Assembly (NCBI GenBank): GCA_039029935.1
Contig: JBCCFC010000106.1
Span: forward strand, 1 to 17,124
Direction: 5' to 3'
Length of the DNA: 17,124 bases
Origin: G039029935 sp039029935
GTDB lineage: Bacteria > Chloroflexota > Anaerolineae > Caldilineales > Caldilineaceae
Below, piece by piece: positions 7,225 to 13,709 of this stretch. The position numbers and the translations under genes were made by a program. Within the stretch, counting starts at the first letter, position 1, and each line of letters opens with the position of its first letter. The notes beneath the pieces were generated by a model. That model was not told the origin of the DNA. It saw nothing but the letters and a program-made list of their open reading frames with translations, and searched no databases.

Positions 7225-8985
7225 TTACCCTTCTGGCATAAATATCTGTCGATAGACAGTATTCGCCTCAATCAACTCATTATGCACCCCCTGCGCAATC
7301 ACCCGCCCATTCTTCATCAACAAAATCTGATCTGCATTGCGAATTTGTGACAGCCGATGGGTAATCAGAAGGGTTGTACGCCCTTCTAAAATACGGCGCA
7401 TAGCACGCTGAATCTGGTCCTCCGTATTGCTGTCGATAGCACTGGTAGAGTCATCCAGAACCAGAATGCGAGGGTCACTGAGAAAGGCGCGGGCGATGGC
7501 AAGCCGTTGTCGCTGCCCACCGGAGAGCATGACGCCGCGTTCACCAATGACGGTTTTGTAGTCGTCGGGAAAGCTGGTGATAAATTCATGTGCCTGTGCT
7601 TCTTTGGCCGCAGCCTCAATCTCTTCTTGCGTCACCTCATCGTGTGCGCCAAAGGCAATGTTCTCGGCAATCGTGCGCGAAAAAAGAAAGATGTCTTGCT
7701 CAATGGTGGCGATTTGGGCACGTAGGCTGTCCATGCTCCAATCACGAACATCAACGCCATCGACCAATACACGCCCAGCATTGGTGTCAAAAGTACGGTT
7801 AATCAGCTTGGTGAGCGTACTCTTGCCTGCGCCCGTTTGCCCAACAATGGCGATGGTCTGTCCTGGTTTGACATGAAATGAAATGTCGCTAAGGACGAGT
7901 GGCGCATCGTCATCATAGCGAAAGTCCACTTGCTCAAAAATGACATCACCCTTAATCGTCTGCGTCAATCCATCGGTATTTTGATCCAACTCTGTTTCAG
8001 TCAAGATGGTTTCCAACACACGTCGTGCGCCTGCAAGACTGAGCTGGATGATCGATGATGTACGCAACAGGAAACGCACAGGCGAACGTAATGTCGCCAG
8101 CAGTGCCATGTACGCAATCACCTGACCGACGGTGATGTCACCCAACAAGTAGAGGTAGAGCGCATGACCAAAGGCCAAGCCAATCGCTAACCCATAGAGC
8201 AGTAGCGGGAGATAGCGGGCATTGATGTCACCCTCTTGGACAAAGGCGTTACGAAATGAGCGTGCGTTGTGTTCAAAACGACTCTCCTCGGCTGGCTCTT
8301 GGGCAAACCCTTTCACCACTTCAATGCCTGTAATCGCCTCGGCCAACCCTGCATTCATTGTGCCAAAATGCTCACGCATCAACCCGGCAACTGGACGCAA
8401 TTGCAGGTTATGCCGCTGGAGTGCCAGTGTCAAGCCGACAAGAAAAAGAATCGGAACCAATAACAATTTGGGGTCAATTGTTGTGATTGTAATCAGCGGG
8501 ATGAGCAACATAAAGGTTGATTCGGTGGTCAAACCCAATGAGGGAAAAACAAACTGGTTGACTTGCTGAACATCATTGGTGGCACGCGCCATCAGGTCAC
8601 CGACACGTTGACGCCCGTGAAAGGTCTGGCTCTTGCTCAGGAGGCTGAGATAGAGTTCATCGCGCGCATCGCGCTCGACCCGCTGTGCCAATACACGAAT
8701 GACCATGCTATTGACAATATCAAAGAGGCCAAAGCCGATATAGGACCCAGCCACGAGTAGCGCGGCGACGGTCAATGTATGTGCGCCCGCTTCGTTTATC
8801 ACGGTGTCAAAGGCGCGGCCAACCATGAGCGCGGCCAAACTTTCGCCCGCCGCCATGCCTGCTGTTGTCACGACAAAGGTAATCAATAGAATGGGGTAGC
8901 GCAGGATATGGGAGATCAGCCAACGCAGTGGTGAGCTTGTGTTGTATTGATATTCATTTGCAATGGTAAATTCACGTCGATTCAA
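7225..8985 (-). CDS. ABC exporter half-transporter (permease fused to ATPase)
   Basis: A 586-residue type IV ABC exporter half-molecule with an N-terminal six-helix membrane domain and a C-terminal ATPase. Counting from the TTG start, visible motifs are Walker A GQTGAGKS (382-389), Q-loop Gln430, signature LSGGQ (487-491), Walker B ILVLDD (507-512), D-loop SAID and switch His543 (THRLS). The position after the Walker B Asp is Asp512, where the catalytic Glu is usual; this is typical of degenerate sites in heterodimeric exporters. I place the start at TTG 8985 because AGGAG lies 7 bases upstream. ATG 9072 or TTG 9078 would add 29-31 residues with no visible ribosome site and no resemblance to the family. 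Leftward, it follows the FAD oxidoreductase and precedes the dipeptidase. No partner half-transporter is in the window. Substrate unknown. Confidence 0.92.
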   Translation of the reverse strand: MNRREFTIANEYQYNTSSPLRWLISHILRYPILLITFVVTTAGMAAGESLAALMVGRAFDTVINEAGAHTLTVAALLVAGSYIGFGLFDIVNSMVIRVLAQRVERDARDELYLSLLSKSQTFHGRQRVGDLMARATNDVQQVNQFVFPSLGLTTESTFMLLIPLITITTIDPKLLLVPILFLVGLTLALQRHNLQLRPVAGLMREHFGTMNAGLAEAITGIEVVKGFAQEPAEESRFEHNARSFRNAFVQEGDINARYLPLLLYGLAIGLAFGHALYLYLLGDITVGQVIAYMALLATLRSPVRFLLRTSSIIQLSLAGARRVLETILTETELDQNTDGLTQTIKGDVIFEQVDFRYDDDAPLVLSDISFHVKPGQTIAIVGQTGAGKSTLTKLINRTFDTNAGRVLVDGVDVRDWSMDSLRAQIATIEQDIFLFSRTIAENIAFGAHDEVTQEEIEAAAKEAQAHEFITSFPDDYKTVIGERGVMLSGGQRQRLAIARAFLSDPRILVLDDSTSAIDSNTEDQIQRAMRRILEGRTTLLITHRLSQIRNADQILLMKNGRVIAQGVHNELIEANTVYRQIFMPEG

Positions 8986-8992
8986 TGTTTGG

Positions 8993-8997
8993 CTCCT
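8993..8997 (-). promoter_or_regulatory. ribosome binding site deciding the TTG start of the ABC exporter
   Basis: The minus strand reads AGGAG, then 7 bases, then TTG at 8985-8983. This favours the TTG over the upstream in-frame ATG (9072) and TTG (9078), neither of which has a recognisable Shine-Dalgarno sequence. Confidence 0.6.
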
Positions 8998-9134
8998 GTA
9001 TTCATACACACGGCCCTGAAAGTGGTATGGACATCCTTGTTCGTATTCGGTTGGATGCTCAGAATATAGCATGGGCAAGGATACCTGTGTTACTTTCAGC
9101 GCAGTAGTTCAGCCGTTTGTTTAGCGGAATGCCC

Positions 9135-10436
9135 CTATCCGCTCACCGAAAAGCTGCTCTCTTGATTGATTTCTCGTAATCGTGAATAGAACCCTGTGTT
9201 GATTTCAAAGTCATTATAGACAGCCTGATAGCGCACGGGTTCTGCATCATGATCGTGTCCATTCTCAACGGCATCAATCAACATACGCATCAAATAGCCT
9301 ACTGGGCCCGCATTCTTGAACTGGTTGCCACTGGTCCCAACAGCCATATAATAGCCGGGCAGATTGGACTTGTCATAGATGGGAATCCAGTCATCGCTGA
9401 CATCATATAAATCAACAACGCCGCGTGGCTGACTGGGAATCTCCAATGAGGGGATGCGTTTGGCAAGACGATAGACTTGGTGTTTCCACTGCTCGGTGGT
9501 GACATGACGATTGAACTCATCGGGATGGTCCACCCATTCGCGTGGGTCGCAGGCAGGGTCTTTGCTGCCAATGAGAATGGCATTGCCAACCTCTGGACGG
9601 AAGTAGACACCCGTATCAGCATCGGACCAATGGCTGGCGACTTCTGGCAATTCGTCAATGGGCGATGGCACAAAATGCACTTCATGGCGCAATGCACGGG
9701 TGCTGATGTTCATGTCGCCACCAACATCGGCCATTTGATTGATGACCATCGAGTGTGGTCCCGCTATGTTGACAACGATGGGTGCGTCAATCTGCTCGCC
9801 GTTGTCCAGTGTGATCCCCGCCACACGGCCCCTCGCTTTGCGTATATCCACGACAGTACTGTTGAATCGGAATTCGCCACCGTGCGCCTGTGCCGCTACC
9901 ATTAAGTTATGGGTCGAAAGCTGCGGGTCGTTGATGTAGCCGCCTTCATGGATGCGGATCATCTTGTCCAACGCGCCCTCGCCCTCACTCCAAAAATGAT
10001 CATCCTCCATTCGTGTGGGTGGATAGTAGGACTTATGCGAGAAGAAAGGCAAATTCTCTGCAATCGCTGCTTGGTCCCACACATCATAGCCAATGCCCAG
10101 CTCATCAAAGATACGCAACATGCGGGGGAAATTGGGTTCATCCGCCAGTGTCATCACCGTGCCGTTGTTGATAAACCGTGCCAATCCACGTTCATCTTCC
10201 ACACCCAAATAGTTGGCCCAATCATGCCAATAACTAAAGCACTCCTGCGCCATACGAATGCCGTCATAGGTCGAATAGGTCAAGCGGACTAGCGCACACG
10301 AATTCGCCGTCGAGCCAGCCCCTGGTTCGCTGTTCTTATCGATATTAAGCGTCTTGTAGCCAGCCTTCGATAGTTCAAACGCCGTTGCACAGCCAATAAT
10401 CCCCGCACCGATAATGATTACATCTGGTGAGTTCAT
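9135..10436 (-). CDS. FAD-dependent oxidoreductase, DAO family
   Basis: A 433-residue D-amino-acid-oxidase-type flavoprotein, in the broad group of sarcosine oxidase beta subunits and dimethylglycine/glycine oxidases. The N-terminal dinucleotide-binding motif is GAGIIG (residues 10-15), with Asp33 at the end of the second strand to bind the FAD ribose. GAGSTANSCALVR (39-51) matches the flavin-contact loop after it. A second FAD-contact region near the C-terminus is MAVGTSGNQFKNAGPVG. Length is normal and there is no signal peptide or membrane segment. AGGAG lies 6 bases before the ATG. Family members oxidise secondary or tertiary amines or amino acids; the substrate here cannot be read from sequence. 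It lies downstream of the acyl-CoA synthetase across a repeat array and upstream of the ABC exporter, so co-transcription is possible. Confidence 0.9.
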   Translation of the reverse strand: MNSPDVIIIGAGIIGCATAFELSKAGYKTLNIDKNSEPGAGSTANSCALVRLTYSTYDGIRMAQECFSYWHDWANYLGVEDERGLARFINNGTVMTLADEPNFPRMLRIFDELGIGYDVWDQAAIAENLPFFSHKSYYPPTRMEDDHFWSEGEGALDKMIRIHEGGYINDPQLSTHNLMVAAQAHGGEFRFNSTVVDIRKARGRVAGITLDNGEQIDAPIVVNIAGPHSMVINQMADVGGDMNISTRALRHEVHFVPSPIDELPEVASHWSDADTGVYFRPEVGNAILIGSKDPACDPREWVDHPDEFNRHVTTEQWKHQVYRLAKRIPSLEIPSQPRGVVDLYDVSDDWIPIYDKSNLPGYYMAVGTSGNQFKNAGPVGYLMRMLIDAVENGHDHDAEPVRYQAVYNDFEINTGFYSRLREINQESSFSVSG

Positions 10437-10460
10437 GATTTTCTCCTGTTTTTAGTGATG

Positions 10461-10566
10461 AGTTGAAGAGTTGAAAGGTTGAAAGGTTGAAGGGTTGAAA
10501 GGTTGAAATTTCACCTTGTCACCCCATCACCTTGTCACCCACTCACCCCATCACCTTGTCACCCTG
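10461..10566. repeat. fold-back 8-bp tandem array over the acyl-CoA synthetase stop codon
   Basis: The left half (10461-10508) is six 8-base units of RGTTGAAR, for example GGTTGAAA. The right half (10511-10566) is seven units beginning TCACC, for example TCACCTTG and TCACCCCA. Read on the minus strand, the right half is GGTGA-type units followed by the complement of GGTTGAAA, so unit orientation reverses near the palindrome GAAATTTC (10505-10512). The TGA stop of the acyl-CoA synthetase (10561-10559) is part of the last unit. The array fills most of the 122-bp gap to the FAD oxidoreductase. Confidence 0.85.
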
Positions 10567-12181
10567 TCTCTCTTGCGCGCAACTCAACCCGCCGAATTTT
10601 GCCGCTGATCGTCTTGGGCAGGGACTCGACAAATTCGATCTTGCGTGGATATTTGTAGGGGGCGGTGACGTTTTTCACATGATCCTGTATCTCCTGTATA
10701 AGCGAATCATCACCTGCCACGCCCGCCATCAACACGATAAACGCTTTGACGACAGCCCCACGTACATCATCTGGGCTGGCGACAACGGCAGATTCGGCCA
10801 CAGCAGGATGCTCCAGCAGCGCGCTCTCAACCTCAAAGGGGCCAATGCGATAGCCTGCTGAGATAATCACATCATCGGCACGACCGACAAACCAGAAGTA
10901 GCCGTCCTCATCCATATATGCACGGTCCCCTGTGATATACCAGTCACCCACAAAAGAGGATGAAGTACGCTCGGCATCTTTCCAATATTCTTTGAAGAGA
11001 CCCGCTGGACGTGTGGGGACAACGTTTAGGGCAATATCTCCTTCTGTGCCTGGTGGTAAAATATTGCCCTGTTCATCAATGACTTGCAGGTCCATGCCCG
11101 GTGCGGGCTTGCCCATTGAACCATAGCGTGTTTCCACAGACGGGAAGTTGCCGCAGATCAGCACCGTCTCGGTCTGTCCATAGCCATCACGGATGATACA
11201 GTTCGTGGCTTTCTGCCATGTCTCGATGACTTCGGGATTGAGCGGTTCGCCTGCGCTGGTGCAATGGCGCAGTGTTGGAAATTGATATTGGCTCAGGTTT
11301 TGGAGGACCAACATGCGGTAGACGGTCGGTGGTCCACAAAGCGTGGTGATGGGGTATTGTTGTAATATCTCCAGCGTTTTGGCAGGGTCAAACCCCAGTG
11401 CGTTGTAGATAAAGAGTGTGGAGCCACAATTCCAAGGACCAAAGTAGCTGCTCCATGCCGCCTTTGCCCAGCCCGTGTCGCTGATGTTCCAGTGCAAGTC
11501 GCTCGGTTTTTGATCCAGCCAGTAGCGGCCTGTGATATCATGCCCCAGCGCATAGTTGGCGTGGGTATGCAGCACCATCTTCGGATTGCCCGTCGTCCCT
11601 GATGTGAAGTAGCAGAGTGCATCAGCAGTACTGTCAGTCACAGGTTGATCAAACGAATCTGACGCTTGCCCCACGATGTCATGATACGATGCCCAGCCAG
11701 CACGTGTGCCATCTGTGATGATTTTGGATTTGAGCGTTGGACACTGTGATTCGACGGCCTCTAGTTTGGCAGCATGTGCTTCTGTGGTGATAAAGCACGT
11801 CGCATCAGATGCCTTGATGCGATAGGCGATGTCCTTCTCTGTCATCTGCGTTGTCCCCGGTGAGAGCACCATGCCCATGCGCAGCCCCGCCGTCATGATC
11901 TCCCACCATTCCAATTCCCGTCCGAGCATGAGAATGACAACATCCCCTCGCTGGACACCCTGTGCAAGGAGTGCATTGCACAGTTGTTTGGAGCGCCGGC
12001 TGATGTCGGCATAGGTGCGCTTTTCTTCATTCCAGTGTCCAGTATTATCGGACCCATCCACCCAGATCATGGCAAGTTGGTTGGGGTTAGATTCAGCCCA
12101 TTTATCGATGATGTCTGTGGCAAAGTTAAAATGGGCTGGTGGGTCCCACTCAAAGGTAGCATATAGTTCCTCATAGTTCAT
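10559..12181 (-). CDS. acyl-CoA synthetase (AMP-forming), medium-chain type
   Basis: A 540-residue ANL-superfamily adenylate-forming enzyme that activates a carboxylic acid with ATP and transfers it to CoA. Core motifs are all present: P-loop TSGTTGNPK (193-201), DGYGQTE (332-338), ITGD (416-419), hinge GRADD (433-437) and the C-terminal catalytic lysine Lys528 in SGKIRR. The HWNISDTGWAKAAW and GEPLNPEV segments resemble medium-chain acyl-CoA synthetases of the ACSM/MACS group more than acetyl-CoA synthetases, and the length fits. Expected cytosolic. The Shine-Dalgarno is weak (GAAAG), but no better start is seen. It is first of the four leftward genes and starts the divergent region shared with the SDR gene. 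The TGA stop is embedded in the 8-bp array downstream. Exact chain length or aromatic preference cannot be inferred. Confidence 0.92.
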   Translation of the reverse strand: MNYEELYATFEWDPPAHFNFATDIIDKWAESNPNQLAMIWVDGSDNTGHWNEEKRTYADISRRSKQLCNALLAQGVQRGDVVILMLGRELEWWEIMTAGLRMGMVLSPGTTQMTEKDIAYRIKASDATCFITTEAHAAKLEAVESQCPTLKSKIITDGTRAGWASYHDIVGQASDSFDQPVTDSTADALCYFTSGTTGNPKMVLHTHANYALGHDITGRYWLDQKPSDLHWNISDTGWAKAAWSSYFGPWNCGSTLFIYNALGFDPAKTLEILQQYPITTLCGPPTVYRMLVLQNLSQYQFPTLRHCTSAGEPLNPEVIETWQKATNCIIRDGYGQTETVLICGNFPSVETRYGSMGKPAPGMDLQVIDEQGNILPPGTEGDIALNVVPTRPAGLFKEYWKDAERTSSSFVGDWYITGDRAYMDEDGYFWFVGRADDVIISAGYRIGPFEVESALLEHPAVAESAVVASPDDVRGAVVKAFIVLMAGVAGDDSLIQEIQDHVKNVTAPYKYPRKIEFVESLPKTISGKIRRVELRARETG

Positions 12182-12231
12182 TATGTTTTGTTCTTTCGTA
12201 TGGTATATAAGTTATCGAACTGCGATTCCGA

Positions 12232-12328
12232 TTGAAATTGGCTCATATTCGGTCAGTGTGCAAACACAATAAGTTACGGGCGTCAAAATCATTGGTTTGC
12301 ACACTTTTTTGATATGAGCGTTGAAATT
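12232..12328. repeat. nested palindromic element with flanking 8-bp direct repeat (MITE-like candidate)
   Basis: Inverted repeats are nested: GCTCATAT (12241-12248) pairs with ATATGAGC (12312-12319), and AGTGTGCAAAC (12255-12265) pairs with GTTTGCACACT (12295-12305). The outer pair is flanked, one base away on each side, by a perfect direct repeat TTGAAATT (12232-12239 and 12321-12328), as expected of a target duplication. The central 29 bases are unpaired, and the + strand has a T6 run (12305-12310) right at the end of the inner stem. It lies between divergent genes, so it may also be a regulatory site or a terminator-like structure. There is no coding capacity. Confidence 0.5.
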
Positions 12329-12372
12329 ATACCAATAGACCCAAAATGAGGTAAAATCTCTGTTGAATTAGA

Positions 12373-12400
12373 TTCTGAACGTTTTTGCACCCAATATAGT
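12373..12400 (+). promoter_or_regulatory. weak promoter candidate for the SDR gene
   Basis: TATAGT at 12395-12400 lies 16 bases after TTCTGA (12373-12378), about 27 bases before the SDR start codon. Both boxes are imperfect. The divergent promoter for the acyl-CoA synthetase should lie in 12182-12240, but I cannot pick it out with confidence. Confidence 0.25.
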
Positions 12401-12426
12401 GATCAAACTGATACGAGGAGAAGCTG

Positions 12427-13203
12427 ATGGCGCAAGCAAAAAAGAAGGTACTCATTACAGGCTTAAGTGGATTAATTGGTGGAGCCGCCTATAAGGAACT
12501 GGCTGACACCTATGATGTGTCTGGGTTAAATCGCAGCGAGGTAGCAGGCATCCCATGTCATCGCGCAGACATCGCAGACCTTGACGCCATTCGCCCTGCC
12601 TTTGAAGGGGTTGATACGGTTGTCCATCTGGCCGCCTATGCGCATTTGACCACAGACTGGGATACCATCGTCAACGCCAATATTACAGGAACGTACAATG
12701 TGTTTGAGGCAGCGCGTGAGGCGGGTGTCAAGCGCGTGGTCTATGCCAGCACGGGCGCGACAACGAGCAGCTATGAATTTGATGAACCGCACAGTGGCTT
12801 GGTGGACGGCCGTTATACAGACGAGGCGTTAGACAGTGTTTCGTGGCCTATGATTACCCATGAATCAGCAGTCCGTCCCAATGGTCTGTATGGTGCAAGC
12901 AAGGTTTTTGGTGAGGCTCTGGCGCGTCACTATGCCGACACCACCGATATGTCGATGATCTGTTTGCGCATTGGCCGTGTCAACGAAGAAGACCGTCCTG
13001 TCAACAATCGCGATATGTCTGTTTGGTGTAGCCAAGCCGATATTGTGCGCATGATAGCGTTGAGTGTTGCTGCGCCGGATGATCTCAAGTTTGATATTTT
13101 CTATGTGGTATCGGACAATAAGCGAAACTATCGTGATTTGAGCCATGCTCGTGAGGTACTGGGGTTTGTGCCGCAGGATAGTGCGGATCGGGTTAGTCAG
13201 TGA
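12427..13203 (+). CDS. NAD-dependent epimerase/dehydratase, uronate dehydrogenase-like SDR
   Basis: A 258-residue extended-type short-chain dehydrogenase with a Rossmann fold, expected cytosolic. Visible are GLSGLIG (residues 12-18, the GxxGxxG nucleotide motif), Asp48/Asp51 in HRADIAD near the adenine site, HLAA (67-70), catalytic Ser108 in YASTG and the YxxxK pair Tyr155/Lys159 in YGASK. The tail (CLRIGRV..., SQADIVRMI, YVVSDNKR, LGFVPQDSA) resembles uronate dehydrogenases, which oxidise glucuronate or galacturonate to the aldarolactone. Other sugar-nucleotide or sugar dehydrogenases of this class remain possible. GAGGAG (12415-12420) sits 6 bases before the ATG. It is divergent from the acyl-CoA synthetase. 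Its last codons and TGA stop run into the 13194-13400 repeat array, so the C-terminal VSQ may be repeat-derived. Confidence 0.87.
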   Translation: MAQAKKKVLITGLSGLIGGAAYKELADTYDVSGLNRSEVAGIPCHRADIADLDAIRPAFEGVDTVVHLAAYAHLTTDWDTIVNANITGTYNVFEAAREAGVKRVVYASTGATTSSYEFDEPHSGLVDGRYTDEALDSVSWPMITHESAVRPNGLYGASKVFGEALARHYADTTDMSMICLRIGRVNEEDRPVNNRDMSVWCSQADIVRMIALSVAAPDDLKFDIFYVVSDNKRNYRDLSHAREVLGFVPQDSADRVSQ

Positions 13204-13400
13204 GTCGGTATTCGGGAGGTCGGTATTCGGTATTCAGTGAGTCGGTATTCAGTATTCAGTGAGTCGGTATTCAGTATTCAGTGAGTCGGTATTCAGTGAG
13301 TCGGTATTCGGTATTCAGTATTCGGTAACGGATTACCGACCTACCGACCTACCGACCTACCGACCCACCGACCTACCGACCTACCGACCTACCGACCTAC
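13194..13400. repeat. fold-back 7/8-bp tandem array between the SDR and the SxtJ-like gene
   Basis: From 13194 to 13326 the array is an unbroken run of 7-base ATTCRGT units (11, one ending G) and 8-base units such as GAGTCGGT and AGGTCGGT (7). After a short AACGG spacer and ATT, it continues at 13335-13398 as eight ACCGACCT units (one ends CCC), the reverse complement of AGGTCGGT. Unit orientation therefore switches inside the array. It begins within the last codons of the SDR gene, covers its TGA stop (13201-13203), and ends directly before the AAGG ribosome site of the next gene. The interval has no credible coding content. Confidence 0.9.
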
Positions 13401-13415
13401 AAAACAAGGCAGACT

Positions 13416-13682
13416 ATGCAAAAGTTATGGACCGAGACCATCTGGCCTGCGTGGAAACGCTTCGGTCAGTTGATGGGCGATATTGTGGGGCGTGTTGTCC
13501 TGACGATTTTTTATTTCACCATTTTTCTTCCCTTTGGATTGGTTTCTCGTCTAGGCCGTGACCCCTTGACGATTCAAGACTTTAAGAATAATGTGATTGG
13601 GTGGATTGAGCGGACTGGTGAAGAAGATTCTGAAAACACCCAAGCTGATAAATTATTGCAAAGAGCTAAACGTTTAGGGTAA
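13416..13682 (+). CDS. small SxtJ-like single-pass membrane protein
   Basis: An 88-residue protein with an amphipathic Trp-rich N-terminus, one hydrophobic segment (about residues 24-44, VGRVVLTIFYFTIFLPFGLV), then RLGRDPL and a charged tail ending KRLG. The pattern of a helix, G-x-x-x-R-VLL-x-x-FY, PFGL, R-L-x-x-DPL resembles the C-terminal part of SxtJ-family membrane proteins that accompany NodU-type carbamoyltransferases; this resemblance is from memory. AAGG (13406-13409) lies 6 bases before the ATG. It precedes the carbamoyltransferase by 27 bases and is surely in the same transcript. Proposed role: a membrane anchor or partner for the carbamoyltransferase. No biochemical function is known to me. 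Confidence 0.75.
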   Translation: MQKLWTETIWPAWKRFGQLMGDIVGRVVLTIFYFTIFLPFGLVSRLGRDPLTIQDFKNNVIGWIERTGEEDSENTQADKLLQRAKRLG

Positions 13683-13694
13683 ATAAACGCAATT

Positions 13695-13700
13695 AAGGAG
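13695..13700 (+). promoter_or_regulatory. ribosome binding site for the TTG-initiated carbamoyltransferase
   Basis: AAGGAG lies 9 bases before TTG 13710-13712. The resulting protein start (YILGISCYYHDSAAALL) coincides with the usual N-terminus of NodU/CmcH carbamoyltransferases, and there is no nearby in-frame ATG. Confidence 0.7.
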
Positions 13701-13709
13701 CCAAATCCA

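Noticed and set aside
9122..9140. Intrinsic terminator after the FAD oxidoreductase (AGCGGA/TCCGCT)
   Set aside because: Only six pairs with a loop longer than the stem and no T-tract; too weak to call.
13194..13400. CRISPR array
   Set aside because: Units are only 7-8 bases, tiled with no unique spacers, and the orientation reverses midway; no cas genes are present.
13259..13561. 100-codon + strand ORF with repetitive N-terminus (SVFSES, YRPTDLPT motifs)
   Set aside because: Its first half is only the translation of the 7/8-base repeat array, and the second half overlaps the well-supported SxtJ-like gene in another frame.
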